Positions 6,622 through 13,487 of a stretch of 14,204 bases of DNA are shown piece by piece (the first letter of the stretch is position 1; the number at the start of each line of letters is the position of its first letter). The translations under genes and the position numbers were made by a program. The stretch is from DATFYI01 sp035315125. Its GTDB lineage: Bacteria > Chloroflexota > Anaerolineae > Anaerolineales > Anaerolineaceae. The notes beneath the pieces were generated by a model. It searched no databases. It was not told the DNA's origin and worked only from the letters and a program-made list of their open reading frames with translations. Location of the stretch: the NCBI GenBank assembly GCA_035315125.1, contig DATFYI010000103.1:1-14204 (forward strand), written 5' to 3'.

Positions 6622-7659
6622 GTGTTGTTGACCGATTACAAGCCGCATTCAATGCTGGTCGTTAAGTCCACCAGGGTTGATGAGCCTCGTTTTCCAGTAA
6701 TTGATGCACATAACCACCTGGCAGAACCTTTTGGTGGAGGTTGGGATAAAAAACCCGTCGGAGAGCTAATAGATGTGCTTGACCGGGCCCGGATCGTGAC
6801 GTATGTTGATCTGGACGGAGGTTGGGGAGAAGAGGTCTTAAACCGGCACCTCGATCTTTTTAAAACTGTCGCCCCAGATCGATTCCGCATATTTGGAGGC
6901 GTCGAATGGGCAGCCTGGCCTGAACATGGAGACCATTTTGGTGAGTGGGCCGCAAATCGACTGCGTATTCAGGCAAAACGGGGCGCAGAGGGATTGAAGA
7001 TATGGAAGCCATTTGGCCTGAATGTCCGTGATCAGCATGGCGAGTTGGTGCGTATAGATGACAATAGATTGGATCCTATCTGGGAAACCTCGGCTGAGCT
7101 AAATCTCCCGGTTTTGATTCATGTAGCAGACCCGGCGGCTTTCTTTAATCCTTTGGATAACAGGAACGAACGTTGGGAGGAATTGCAAATTCACCCGGAT
7201 TGGTATTTTCCAAGTCCCCCTTATCCTTCATTTGAGTCTTTGATAAATAGTCTCGCAAATCTGGTTCAGCTTCATTCCAATACGACGTTTATTGCTGCTC
7301 ATGTGGGCTGCTACTCTGAGAATCTGGGCTGGGTAGCAAATTGGTTGGAGCGTTGTCCAAACTTGTATGTTGATATCGCCGCTCGTATCAGCGAGTTAGG
7401 CCGCCAGCCTTATACCGCTCGTAAATTTTTCCTCAAATATGCCGACCGCATCTTATTCGGTTCAGATTTTGGACCGGATATTAATTATTACCGGATTTAT
7501 TATCGCTTCCTTGAGACAGACGACGAATACATTAATTACAGCACGACTGAAATTCCGCTTCAAGGCAGATGGTATATCTACGGTATGTATTTACCGGATG
7601 ATGTTCTTGAAAAAATCTATTTTTCAAATGCAAAGCGCGTTCTAGGGTTGAAAAGTTAA
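6622..7659 (+). CDS. Amidohydrolase-2 family metal-dependent hydrolase
   Basis: This 345-residue TIM-barrel protein belongs to the COG2159 group of metallohydrolases and decarboxylases (ACMSD-like). The metal residues are all present: DAHNH with His30 and His32, Lys126/Lys129 in GLKIWKPFG, His167 in VLIHVADP, His227 in FIAAHVG, and Asp282 in LFGSDFGPD. There is no signal peptide, so it is cytoplasmic. The start is GTG 6622, supported by GAGGAGAG 5-7 bases upstream. The family includes hydrolases of cyclic amides and lactones and non-oxidative decarboxylases; the substrate cannot be read from the sequence. Its pairing with the RhaD-like gene suggests a small sugar-acid or lactone step, an inference only. 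Its TAA overlaps the stop of the opposing glycosylase gene by four bases, leaving no room for an ordinary terminator. Confidence 0.88.
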   Translation: MLLTDYKPHSMLVVKSTRVDEPRFPVIDAHNHLAEPFGGGWDKKPVGELIDVLDRARIVTYVDLDGGWGEEVLNRHLDLFKTVAPDRFRIFGGVEWAAWPEHGDHFGEWAANRLRIQAKRGAEGLKIWKPFGLNVRDQHGELVRIDDNRLDPIWETSAELNLPVLIHVADPAAFFNPLDNRNERWEELQIHPDWYFPSPPYPSFESLINSLANLVQLHSNTTFIAAHVGCYSENLGWVANWLERCPNLYVDIAARISELGRQPYTARKFFLKYADRILFGSDFGPDINYYRIYYRFLETDDEYINYSTTEIPLQGRWYIYGMYLPDDVLEKIYFSNAKRVLGLKS

Positions 7660-8474
7660 ACTACTGATTCAAACCGCTGGCAGCTCGGACAAATAAAACT
7701 GCTGGTGCTGCCAGTTTTGATCTTTTGGATCGAAGTTAAACAAACCGGGCAGGGCCGATTTTCTTTATAGCCGATCAGAATGTCATCCATAGTGAAACCA
7801 CCTTTGTGTCCAAATAAATCGACCTCATAAAATGCGCCGCCTTTTTCCAGACTGGGCCGCAAGCCATCCTGAATGCCTTTGGCGAGTTTTTCGATTTCGT
7901 CCTCTTTCAAAGAGTCGATTGTGCGCAATGGGTGGAGACGTGCCAGAAAGAGGATATCATGGATGTACGCATTACCAATGCCTGCAATCTTGGACTGATC
8001 CAGCATAAGAGCCTTTAAACGGGTATGCTGACCTTTGAACAGCTTTTTTAAGGCTGCTCCATCCAGGTCCAGAGCATTTGCACCCAGTTTGGCAGTCATT
8101 GCATGACTTGGAAGTTGGTCGGTTGGAACGTAATGAGCATACCCAAACCACCAGAAATTAACCGTCATGCAACTGCCATCATCAAAATCAAAAATGAGGC
8201 GATATTTTTCAGGAAGGGACGTTCGGTTTACCAGCAATACCTCACCGCCCATGCCTAAATTGAGTAACAGCCAGCCTTGACTTGTGGATACAAACAGCCA
8301 TTTGCCGTGATAAGTAACCTGTCCGATTTTTGCACCCACAAGACGTTCAATGAACTCAGTGGGGGAAATATTCAGACATTTTGATTGAAATACTTCGATA
8401 TGGGTGATGCGTTTGCCGGAAAGCTCTGCGTTCATCTGATGGGCGCGAGTGGCAATTTCAGGCAGCTCTGGCAT
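7656..8474 (-). CDS. Variant Fpg/Nei-type DNA glycosylase
   Basis: This 272-residue base-excision repair enzyme should excise oxidised bases and nick the strand by beta,delta-elimination. It has the N-terminal MPELPE with the Schiff-base Pro2 and catalytic Glu3, Lys58 in YHGKW, Met75 in LGMGG, the helix-two-turn-helix IAGIGNAY with Asn168, and a Cys4 zinc finger (Cys242, 245, 262, 265). Two usually invariant arginines are changed: the DPRRFG wedge is NFWWFG (106-111), and the phosphate-gripping Arg of the zinc finger is Thr257 in KTGSTSSF. Damage recognition may therefore differ from classical MutM. From memory, a subfamily in Clostridia and other anaerobes shares the FWWFG and TGSTSS forms. 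The ATG at 8474 has AGGA 10 bases upstream. It is the last gene of the minus-strand operon, 21 bases after the thioredoxin-like gene. Confidence 0.88.
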   Translation of the reverse strand: MPELPEIATRAHQMNAELSGKRITHIEVFQSKCLNISPTEFIERLVGAKIGQVTYHGKWLFVSTSQGWLLLNLGMGGEVLLVNRTSLPEKYRLIFDFDDGSCMTVNFWWFGYAHYVPTDQLPSHAMTAKLGANALDLDGAALKKLFKGQHTRLKALMLDQSKIAGIGNAYIHDILFLARLHPLRTIDSLKEDEIEKLAKGIQDGLRPSLEKGGAFYEVDLFGHKGGFTMDDILIGYKENRPCPVCLTSIQKIKTGSTSSFICPSCQRFESVV

Positions 8475-8495
8475 ATTGATTTATTCCTGATATTT

Positions 8496-9428
8496 TTACC
8501 AGTACCACAGACCTCTTAGCATGATTGCATAAACCCGGTAAGGTTTGGGGCCAACTAAAGGAACGCCATTGATAAAAATGGTGGGTGTTCCATAAAAGTT
8601 TGTTTTTACTATCTGAGTGAACTGGCTCTGGACTGCAGCTTCAGTTTGAGGATCAGCGATGCATGTGTCCATTTTGCCAACATCCAGGCCGAGTCCACCC
8701 ATTAATTGATTGACTTCGTCTGTGTTGGACAAATCCGATTTATCTGCTGCAAAAAGGCGGTCATTTAATTTCCAGAAGGTATCTGGATTTTCATGGTAGA
8801 CGCAATAGTCCACCCTGGAGAGATAATCTGAGCTTTCTTTCGTTGGATAATCCGCAAAGGTGAAATTGACGTTGAACTTCGAAACAAGCTGCTCGATGAG
8901 TGGATAAGCTTTGCGGGTGTAATCACACAAATAACAACCGATAAAAACAATCTTATCTTTGGAATCCGTGTTTTTCACCGGGAAAGTGCTCAGATCGATG
9001 CCATTCAAGGTTAAATTACTGGCTGTTTTCTGCTGGACTGGACAGGGTTTATTAATATTGGATATCTGGTTATTGGCTCCGCTCGGATCAAACACGCAAA
9101 AAGCATCCTGGTTCAGCCCATTACAACTTCCAGTGGTATAGAATAAATAAAGGCCTCTTACTGACCAAATGCTGCTGCCTAGCATCATCACAAAAAAGAT
9201 CCAGGACAACAGCTCAAAGTTGTTGTTAAGCAGACGAGCGGCTGTCTCAGAACGTGTGATAACATTCCCCAGGATTTTCGCTTTCATTTTTTCGTCAAAA
9301 CCGGTATTGCAAGGTCGCAGTGTAACCCTTCTTGAAACGCAATCCAGCGCTTCTTTGGCGAGTTGCCGGTTTGTGGCGCTAAAAATTCCTAATATCGCTA
9401 AAACTACAAAAGCAACAATGCAGAACAT
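8496..9428 (-). CDS. Membrane-anchored DsbA-like thioredoxin-fold protein
   Basis: This 310-residue protein has two predicted membrane helices (about 2-18 and 73-95) and a C-terminal thioredoxin fold. The redox motif is Cys165-Tyr-Leu-Cys168 (FIGCYLCDY), and the cis-proline is Pro282 in GTPTIFING. This is the layout of a thiol oxidoreductase that makes or shuffles disulfides on extracytoplasmic proteins. The loop between the helices (30-70) is basic and carries Cys30 and Cys40, so it is probably cytoplasmic, which puts the DsbA domain outside. It is not a VKOR fusion: the four-helix bundle is missing. ATG 9428 is the only usual start after the last in-frame stop, with GGAAAGG about 13 bases upstream. 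The cysteine desulfurase gene ends 5 bases before it, so translation is probably coupled. The 12-cysteine secreted protein in this window is a candidate client, by inference only. Confidence 0.85.
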   Translation of the reverse strand: MFCIVAFVVLAILGIFSATNRQLAKEALDCVSRRVTLRPCNTGFDEKMKAKILGNVITRSETAARLLNNNFELLSWIFFVMMLGSSIWSVRGLYLFYTTGSCNGLNQDAFCVFDPSGANNQISNINKPCPVQQKTASNLTLNGIDLSTFPVKNTDSKDKIVFIGCYLCDYTRKAYPLIEQLVSKFNVNFTFADYPTKESSDYLSRVDYCVYHENPDTFWKLNDRLFAADKSDLSNTDEVNQLMGGLGLDVGKMDTCIADPQTEAAVQSQFTQIVKTNFYGTPTIFINGVPLVGPKPYRVYAIMLRGLWYW

Positions 9429-9433
9429 CCGTG

Positions 9434-10645
9434 TTAAAGTACCTTTCCAATTTTCTTTAAGTTATTAATAAATAGGAGTGCTTCTTCCTGTGTGTTGTAA
9501 AAATACAAAGAAACCCGTACCGACCCCTTAATCTGGTGAGCGTTAAACCAGGAATGGACGCAGTGTTGACCAGATCGTACCATAATGTTCGCCATCTGGT
9601 CTAACATCAACGCGATTCTGTGAGAATCGATTCCCTCAATATAAAAGGAGATAATTCCACCCCTTTGTTTCGAATCCTGCGGACCGAGGATCCTTAATTT
9701 GGGCATATCTTTGATCTCTGCTGTGATGATTTCATTTAGCAGGCGCTCTTGCGATTGAATTGCATCAAAACCGATTCCTTCTAGATACTTAATAGCCGCA
9801 CCCATACCGATAATGCCAGCATAATCTTGCAGACCCGCTTCAAATTTCTCCGGCGGCGGCAGAAACTGGCAAGTGTCATAAGTTGAGGAAAGGACGGTAT
9901 CTCCACCTACCAGAAATGGTTCCATTTGTTCGAGCAGATTGTATTTGCTGTAAAGGACTCCCATGCCGGATGGTCCAAGCATTTTGTGACCGGAAAATGC
10001 AACGAAATCAACATCCAGGCCCTTGACATTGATTTTTTGGTGTGGGGCAGTTTGTGCAGCATCCAGCAGCACTAACGAGCCATTGCGATGAGCCCGCTTA
10101 ATGATTTCATCTACCGGGATGCTGACACCGTCAAGGTTTGAAGTTTGCCCAAAGGATACCAACTTTACATTTTTCTCGAGCAGCTCGTCATAGGCCTGAA
10201 GATCGAAAGTATTATCTTCCTTTGATGGAACAATCTTCAATGTGATGCCCTTCTTTTTAGCCATCGTTTGCCAGGGGATCAGGTTCGAATTGTGTTCCTT
10301 ATCAGAAATCAGAACAACATCCCCTTTTTCCAGGCACAAAGAATTGGCGACCAGATTGATCCCTTCGGTTGTGTTTCTGGTAAAAACAATCTCGTCTTTT
10401 TTGGCAGCATTCAGAAATTTCGCTATAGCGCTGCGAGACTGATCGACCTCACGAGTTACTTCAGCGGCTAATTTGTGCATGCTGCGACCGCTGCATGCCG
10501 AAGATTTTAAATAATAACGATTGATTGCCTCGATGACCGGCCTGGGTCGCAGGCTTTGACAGGCGTTATCCAAATAAACAATCGGTTTATTGCCCAAGTT
10601 TTCTTGCAGAATAGGAAAATCTTGCCTTATTTTTTTCAGATCCAT
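9434..10645 (-). CDS. SufS-type cysteine desulfurase (class V aminotransferase fold)
   Basis: This 403-residue PLP enzyme converts cysteine to alanine and an enzyme persulfide that feeds Fe-S cluster and other sulfur pathways. PLP contacts are visible: YLDNACQSLRP at the N-terminus, His118 in KEHNSNLIPW, Asp195 and Gln198 in LLDAAQTAPH, and the Schiff-base Lys221 in AFSGHKMLGP. The catalytic Cys362 lies in RSGQHCVHSW (SufS form RSGxHCA), and Arg377 in SVRVSLYFYNT should bind the substrate carboxylate. The length fits group II desulfurases (about 400-410). The CSGRSMHKL segment (51-59), replacing the usual NVHRGVH, marks a side branch, so sulfur delivery to a partner other than SufE/SufU is possible; no suf partner is nearby. 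The start is ATG 10645, with only a weak GGGT upstream. It heads the operon with the thioredoxin-like and glycosylase genes. Confidence 0.88.
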   Translation of the reverse strand: MDLKKIRQDFPILQENLGNKPIVYLDNACQSLRPRPVIEAINRYYLKSSACSGRSMHKLAAEVTREVDQSRSAIAKFLNAAKKDEIVFTRNTTEGINLVANSLCLEKGDVVLISDKEHNSNLIPWQTMAKKKGITLKIVPSKEDNTFDLQAYDELLEKNVKLVSFGQTSNLDGVSIPVDEIIKRAHRNGSLVLLDAAQTAPHQKINVKGLDVDFVAFSGHKMLGPSGMGVLYSKYNLLEQMEPFLVGGDTVLSSTYDTCQFLPPPEKFEAGLQDYAGIIGMGAAIKYLEGIGFDAIQSQERLLNEIITAEIKDMPKLRILGPQDSKQRGGIISFYIEGIDSHRIALMLDQMANIMVRSGQHCVHSWFNAHQIKGSVRVSLYFYNTQEEALLFINNLKKIGKVL

Positions 10646-10700
10646 AGCATTGACCCAAATCTTTTTTTGGATTAAGAAAAATCACACAAATATCCATCGA

Positions 10701-10722
10701 GAACATTTTTGTTTCAATGTTC
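10701..10722. promoter_or_regulatory. Inverted repeat upstream of the cysteine desulfurase operon
   Basis: GAACATT and AATGTTC form a perfect 7-bp inverted repeat with an 8-base centre. It could be an operator or a leader hairpin. It does not fit the LexA box, which needs GAAC-N4-GTTC. Confidence 0.35.
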
Positions 10723-10889
10723 AAATAAAATGACTATTCGAGAATTATCCAAAATTTATTAGATTTTATTTCAGGATGTTTTTTTTCAATATCGTGTAAA
10801 TTATAACTGCAAATTTATATTACGGAGTAATTCACTATCTTCCAAGAAAATAGTATTTTGAAGCATTCTCTCTCTGATCTTAAAAAAAC

Positions 10890-10935
10890 GCGTTAGAAAA
10901 AGTTGATCCCGGTACAATAAAATGTACCGGGATCA
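10890..10935 (-). terminator. Rho-independent terminator after modA
   Basis: A perfect 12-bp stem TGATCCCGGTAC / GTACCGGGATCA (10904-10935), extendable by one A-T pair, is followed on the minus strand by ACTTTTTC and a second T-run. It lies 27 bases after the modA stop and ends the mod operon. Confidence 0.88.
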
Positions 10936-10961
10936 TGAAGGATAAAAAAACCTAATTCAGA

Positions 10962-11897
10962 TTACTTTACAGCTGGAATGAAGCTGTACTTCGCCAGTGC
11001 AGCCTGTCCATCGGCAGACATGACCAAAGCTACAAACGCTTTGGCAAGGTCGGGATTCTTGCTGTCTGAGATAGGTGCAATGGGGTAGGTGGCAATTGTA
11101 TTCAGGGAATCCGGGATATCCAGCTTACCGAGTTTAGATGTGACATCACCCGTATCGTCGCTGACGTAAACGATTCCGGCATCTGCCTCGCCTAAAGAGA
11201 CTTTGGTCAGGACCGATTTGACATTGTCCTCATACGAGACGACATTTTTAAGGACATTAGCCTTATAGGATGGGCTGAAAGTGGCATCTGCGGAGGCCTT
11301 GTCCAGGAAGGTCAGGCTGTATTGACCGGCGGGCACGGTCGAAGCCTCTAAATCCAACTTGAGGCCCGGTTTGGCCAGGTCTTGCAGAGTTTTGATGCCG
11401 GCTGGATTGGCAATCGGGTAAATGACGACCAGCCGATTGTAAGCGAAGATCTGGGCGGTAGATGGATCGACCCGGTTTGATTTTTCCGCGGCAGTCATGT
11501 AGGATGTACTGGCACTGGCAAATACATCGGCCGGGGCGCCCTGGTCAAGTTGCTGGGCAAGCGCCTGCGAACCGGCAAAGTTGAATGCAACATTTACGCC
11601 AGGGTGAGCGGTTTCAAATTCCTTGCCAAGATCCTGGAAGGGAGCGGTTAACGAAGCGGCAGCCAGGACCGTCAGAGTTGTACCGGCAGCGGCTGCCTGG
11701 GTGGGACTGGCTGCCTGGGTCGCTGCGACCGTTGCGGTCGGCGGAACCGCGGTTGGCGCGACCGTTGGAGCAGGTGCCTGAGTTGCGGCCAGAGGAGCCG
11801 TTGGCGATGTAGTGGGGACGGCTGTTGCCTGTGGGGTGCAGGCTGCGCCTGCCAACAGGGCCAACAGAAGCACGAAAGATAAAACTTTTGAACGCAT
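10962..11897 (-). CDS. modA: Molybdate ABC transporter substrate-binding lipoprotein
   Basis: This 311-residue binding protein captures molybdate or tungstate outside the cell for an ABC importer. It has a signal peptide with a slightly unusual lipobox GAAC (Cys20), then an Ala/Pro/Thr-rich tether (21-72), then the ModA domain (74-311). Family signatures are LTVLAAASLTAPF with Ser82, NFAGSQALAQQL with Ser110, PADVFASAS, VPAGQYS and DAGIVYVSD with Tyr244, corresponding to the oxyanion-binding positions of ModA. ATG 11897 has a very strong AGGAGG (11906-11911) 8 bases upstream. The gene follows modB after an 80-base gap holding a hairpin, the reverse of the common modABC order, and no ATPase gene follows. 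Tungstate-specific binding cannot be excluded. Confidence 0.92.
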   Translation of the reverse strand: MRSKVLSFVLLLALLAGAACTPQATAVPTTSPTAPLAATQAPAPTVAPTAVPPTATVAATQAASPTQAAAAGTTLTVLAAASLTAPFQDLGKEFETAHPGVNVAFNFAGSQALAQQLDQGAPADVFASASTSYMTAAEKSNRVDPSTAQIFAYNRLVVIYPIANPAGIKTLQDLAKPGLKLDLEASTVPAGQYSLTFLDKASADATFSPSYKANVLKNVVSYEDNVKSVLTKVSLGEADAGIVYVSDDTGDVTSKLGKLDIPDSLNTIATYPIAPISDSKNPDLAKAFVALVMSADGQAALAKYSFIPAVK

Positions 11898-11905
11898 TTT
11901 ATTAT

Positions 11906-11911
11906 CCTCCT
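11906..11911 (-). promoter_or_regulatory. Strong Shine-Dalgarno of modA
   Basis: A consensus AGGAGG stands 8 bases before the modA ATG. modB has only AAAAGG, so the binding protein is expected to be translated more than the permease. Confidence 0.75.
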
Positions 11912-11930
11912 AAAGATGATTATTTTAAAA

Positions 11931-11957
11931 TGCCAGCCTGGATTGATCTGGTTGGCA
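11931..11957 (-). promoter_or_regulatory. modB-modA intercistronic hairpin
   Basis: Arms TGCCAGCC (11931-11938) and GGTTGGCA (11950-11957) pair over 8 bp with one G-T wobble and an 11-base loop. On the mRNA it is followed by TTTTAAAATAATC. It may protect the modA message end or act as a leaky terminator between permease and binding protein. Confidence 0.5.
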
Positions 11958-11977
11958 ATTTCGAACGATGTTAAGGA

Positions 11978-12838
11978 TTAATCTGAAAGGGATAAAATGT
12001 TACGGTCTACCTGACGATGTAATATGCCCTTTACAAAAATTAATGTGAGAAAAGAGAAGCAAATCAAAATTATCGAGAGCGTCAGGGCAACGTTCAGGTC
12101 AAGCTCAAAACCGATGTAGATTGCCAGCGGCATGGTTTGCGTCCGCCCTGGAAAATTACCAGCAAAGATGATCGTGGCGCCAAACTCTCCCAGGGCGCGT
12201 GCCATTGTCATGACACTGCCGCTTACCAGAGCCATCCACGCTAGCGGAATGATAATAAAGCGGAAAGTTTGCCAGCGATTGGCGCCGTCAAGTTCAGCAG
12301 CCTGCAATAACTCAGTATCGATCCCGGAAAAACCGATGGCGGCAGATTTGATATAAAATGGTGAAGCGACAAATGTTTGTGCCATGATGACTGCCAGTGT
12401 CGTAAATGGGATGCTGAGACCTGCATCCGCCAATAAACCGCCGAATAGACCGCGCCGTCCAAAAGCCATCAATAAAGCAATTCCGGCGACTGCGGGCGGC
12501 AAGATATAAGGCAGGTCAATCAGTGTATCCACCACACGGTAAAAACGAAACCGTGGCTGTGATAAAAGATATGCGACAGGAGTTCCGAAAAGTAGGCTAA
12601 CGAGTGTGGTTATCAGCGATGTAACGATACTCAAACTTACAGCCTGAAGCACCTGTTGTTGGTTGAGGGTGCTCCAAAGCTCAGCCAGGGATGTGCGGGT
12701 AAAAAGTGATGCTAGTGGCAAAATGATAAATAACAACATTGGTAAGGCCAGCAACTTCCAGGATTGGTTCAACCAGTTGTTATTAGGATTTCGACGAGTT
12801 TTGTTTGCTACAATAAGTTCTTTTGTCATCGGGAGCAT
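11978..12838 (-). CDS. modB: Molybdate ABC transporter permease
   Basis: This 286-residue inner-membrane permease forms the channel for molybdate import as a dimer. It has five to six hydrophobic helices and the EAA-type coupling loop AAELDGANRWQTFRFIIIP (about 180-198) that docks the ATPase. The following ALGEFGATIIFAG and PGRTQTMPLAIY are typical of ModB. ATG 12838 was chosen because AAAAGG lies 5 bases upstream; the TTG at 12880 would add 14 residues and has no ribosome site, and ATG 12829 is the other option. modA follows. No ModC is encoded in the window, so the ATPase must be shared or encoded elsewhere. Close relatives are the sulfate permeases CysT/CysW; the ModA neighbour decides for molybdate. 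Confidence 0.92.
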   Translation of the reverse strand: MLPMTKELIVANKTRRNPNNNWLNQSWKLLALPMLLFIILPLASLFTRTSLAELWSTLNQQQVLQAVSLSIVTSLITTLVSLLFGTPVAYLLSQPRFRFYRVVDTLIDLPYILPPAVAGIALLMAFGRRGLFGGLLADAGLSIPFTTLAVIMAQTFVASPFYIKSAAIGFSGIDTELLQAAELDGANRWQTFRFIIIPLAWMALVSGSVMTMARALGEFGATIIFAGNFPGRTQTMPLAIYIGFELDLNVALTLSIILICFSFLTLIFVKGILHRQVDRNILSLSD

Positions 12839-12843
12839 AAGTA

Positions 12844-12849
12844 CCTTTT
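12844..12849 (-). promoter_or_regulatory. Shine-Dalgarno AAAAGG choosing the modB start
   Basis: AAAAGG lies 5 bases before ATG 12838. The upstream TTG at 12880 has no comparable site, so the shorter protein is favoured. Confidence 0.5.
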
Positions 12850-12888
12850 GAGTTGGCAAAATTCTAAAATTCACTTTCAATGATGATT

Positions 12889-12898
12889 TGGCATGCCA
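12889..12898. promoter_or_regulatory. Perfect palindrome TGGCATGCCA in the modB leader
   Basis: This 10-bp palindrome lies 51 bases before the modB start and about 40 bases after the predicted transcription start. It could be an operator site. It does not resemble the ModE box. Confidence 0.35.
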
Positions 12899-12942
12899 TA
12901 ATCAATATTTGTATATTCAATTAATGAGTATTTATCTGATAA

Positions 12943-12971
12943 ATGTTACCACTATCTTGAGAATGTGTAAA
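12943..12971 (-). promoter_or_regulatory. Candidate extended -10 promoter of the modBA operon
   Basis: On the minus strand TTTACA (12966-12971, 5/6 to -35) and TAACAT (12943-12948, 4/6 to -10) are separated by exactly 17 bases. The -10 is preceded by TGG, giving the extended TGn form. The predicted leader before modB is about 98 bases. Confidence 0.5.
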
Positions 12972-13038
12972 TTGTATTGGTAAAAATAAACAGTAGGGAA
13001 ATTTAAATAGTTGCCAGAAATTTGCTGGATTTTACAAA

Positions 13039-13374
13039 TCACTCAGCTTGGGCAGGGGCCATGCCAACCAGCATTATTAGATTGTTCGAGCCGGTATTGA
13101 CTACTGTATGGGTATGACCTGCCGGTATCCAGATGATAGTCCCCGGGCCAGCCTCTGTTTCCATATCGCCTACCCTGATATGTCCTGTCCCTTCCAGCAC
13201 CATATAGAACCTGAGCTGTACTTCATGTGCATGTTTATCGGTTATTTGCCCGGGCTCAAGACAGTTTAATCCCAGCAGAATGTGCTCATTTTCGAACAAA
13301 GTTGTCTTGAAATAATTAGTCGGTTGGAAGCAAATATAAGATTTGTAATTTTTGAAGAAATCATCTTTCTCCAT
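13039..13374 (-). CDS. Small cupin-domain protein
   Basis: This 111-residue single-domain cupin_2 protein is cytoplasmic and of unknown reaction. Motif 1 is DKHAH with His48 and His50, but the usual Glu three or four residues later is missing (HEVQLRFYMVLEG). Motif 2 is complete: PAGHTHTVVN with His89. Three His could still bind a metal ion. Cupins of this size often act as sugar or small-acid isomerases, dioxygenases or sensor domains, and nothing here decides among them. ATG 13374 has AAAGGAG 5 bases upstream. It lies 113 bases downstream of the URO-D gene end and 158 before modB. A lone TTGACT (13462-13467) in the upstream gap might be part of its promoter. Confidence 0.8.
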   Translation of the reverse strand: MEKDDFFKNYKSYICFQPTNYFKTTLFENEHILLGLNCLEPGQITDKHAHEVQLRFYMVLEGTGHIRVGDMETEAGPGTIIWIPAGHTHTVVNTGSNNLIMLVGMAPAQAE

Positions 13375-13487
13375 TAAAGCTCCTTTCGTCAGATTACTCT
13401 CCGATCAGCCTAATACAATAAAATATCGTATGAATAAATATGATCTAAGGGATGGAAATTCAGTCAAGCAGTTCTTTGTCCATTAGT

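Larger units (their letters stand above)
10646..10961. other. Intergenic region between modA and the cysteine desulfurase gene
   Basis: This very AT-rich stretch carries the modA terminator (10904-10935) on one side and the leader of the cysteine desulfurase operon on the other. In that leader a 7-bp inverted repeat GAACATT-N8-AATGTTC (10701-10722) lies about 56 bases before the start. No convincing -35/-10 pair, RNA gene or short protein gene was found. Confidence 0.6.

Noticed and set aside
8496..9428. VKOR-thioredoxin fusion
   Set aside because: Only two membrane helices and no VKOR CxxC helix bundle are present.
10697..10722. LexA/SOS box before the operon with the DNA glycosylase
   Set aside because: GAAC and GTTC half-sites need four bases between them; here the spacing is different.
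12881..13038. ModE box or molybdenum-cofactor riboswitch upstream of modB
   Set aside because: No ModE-type inverted repeat and no multi-stem G-rich structure was visible; only the short TGGCATGCCA palindrome.
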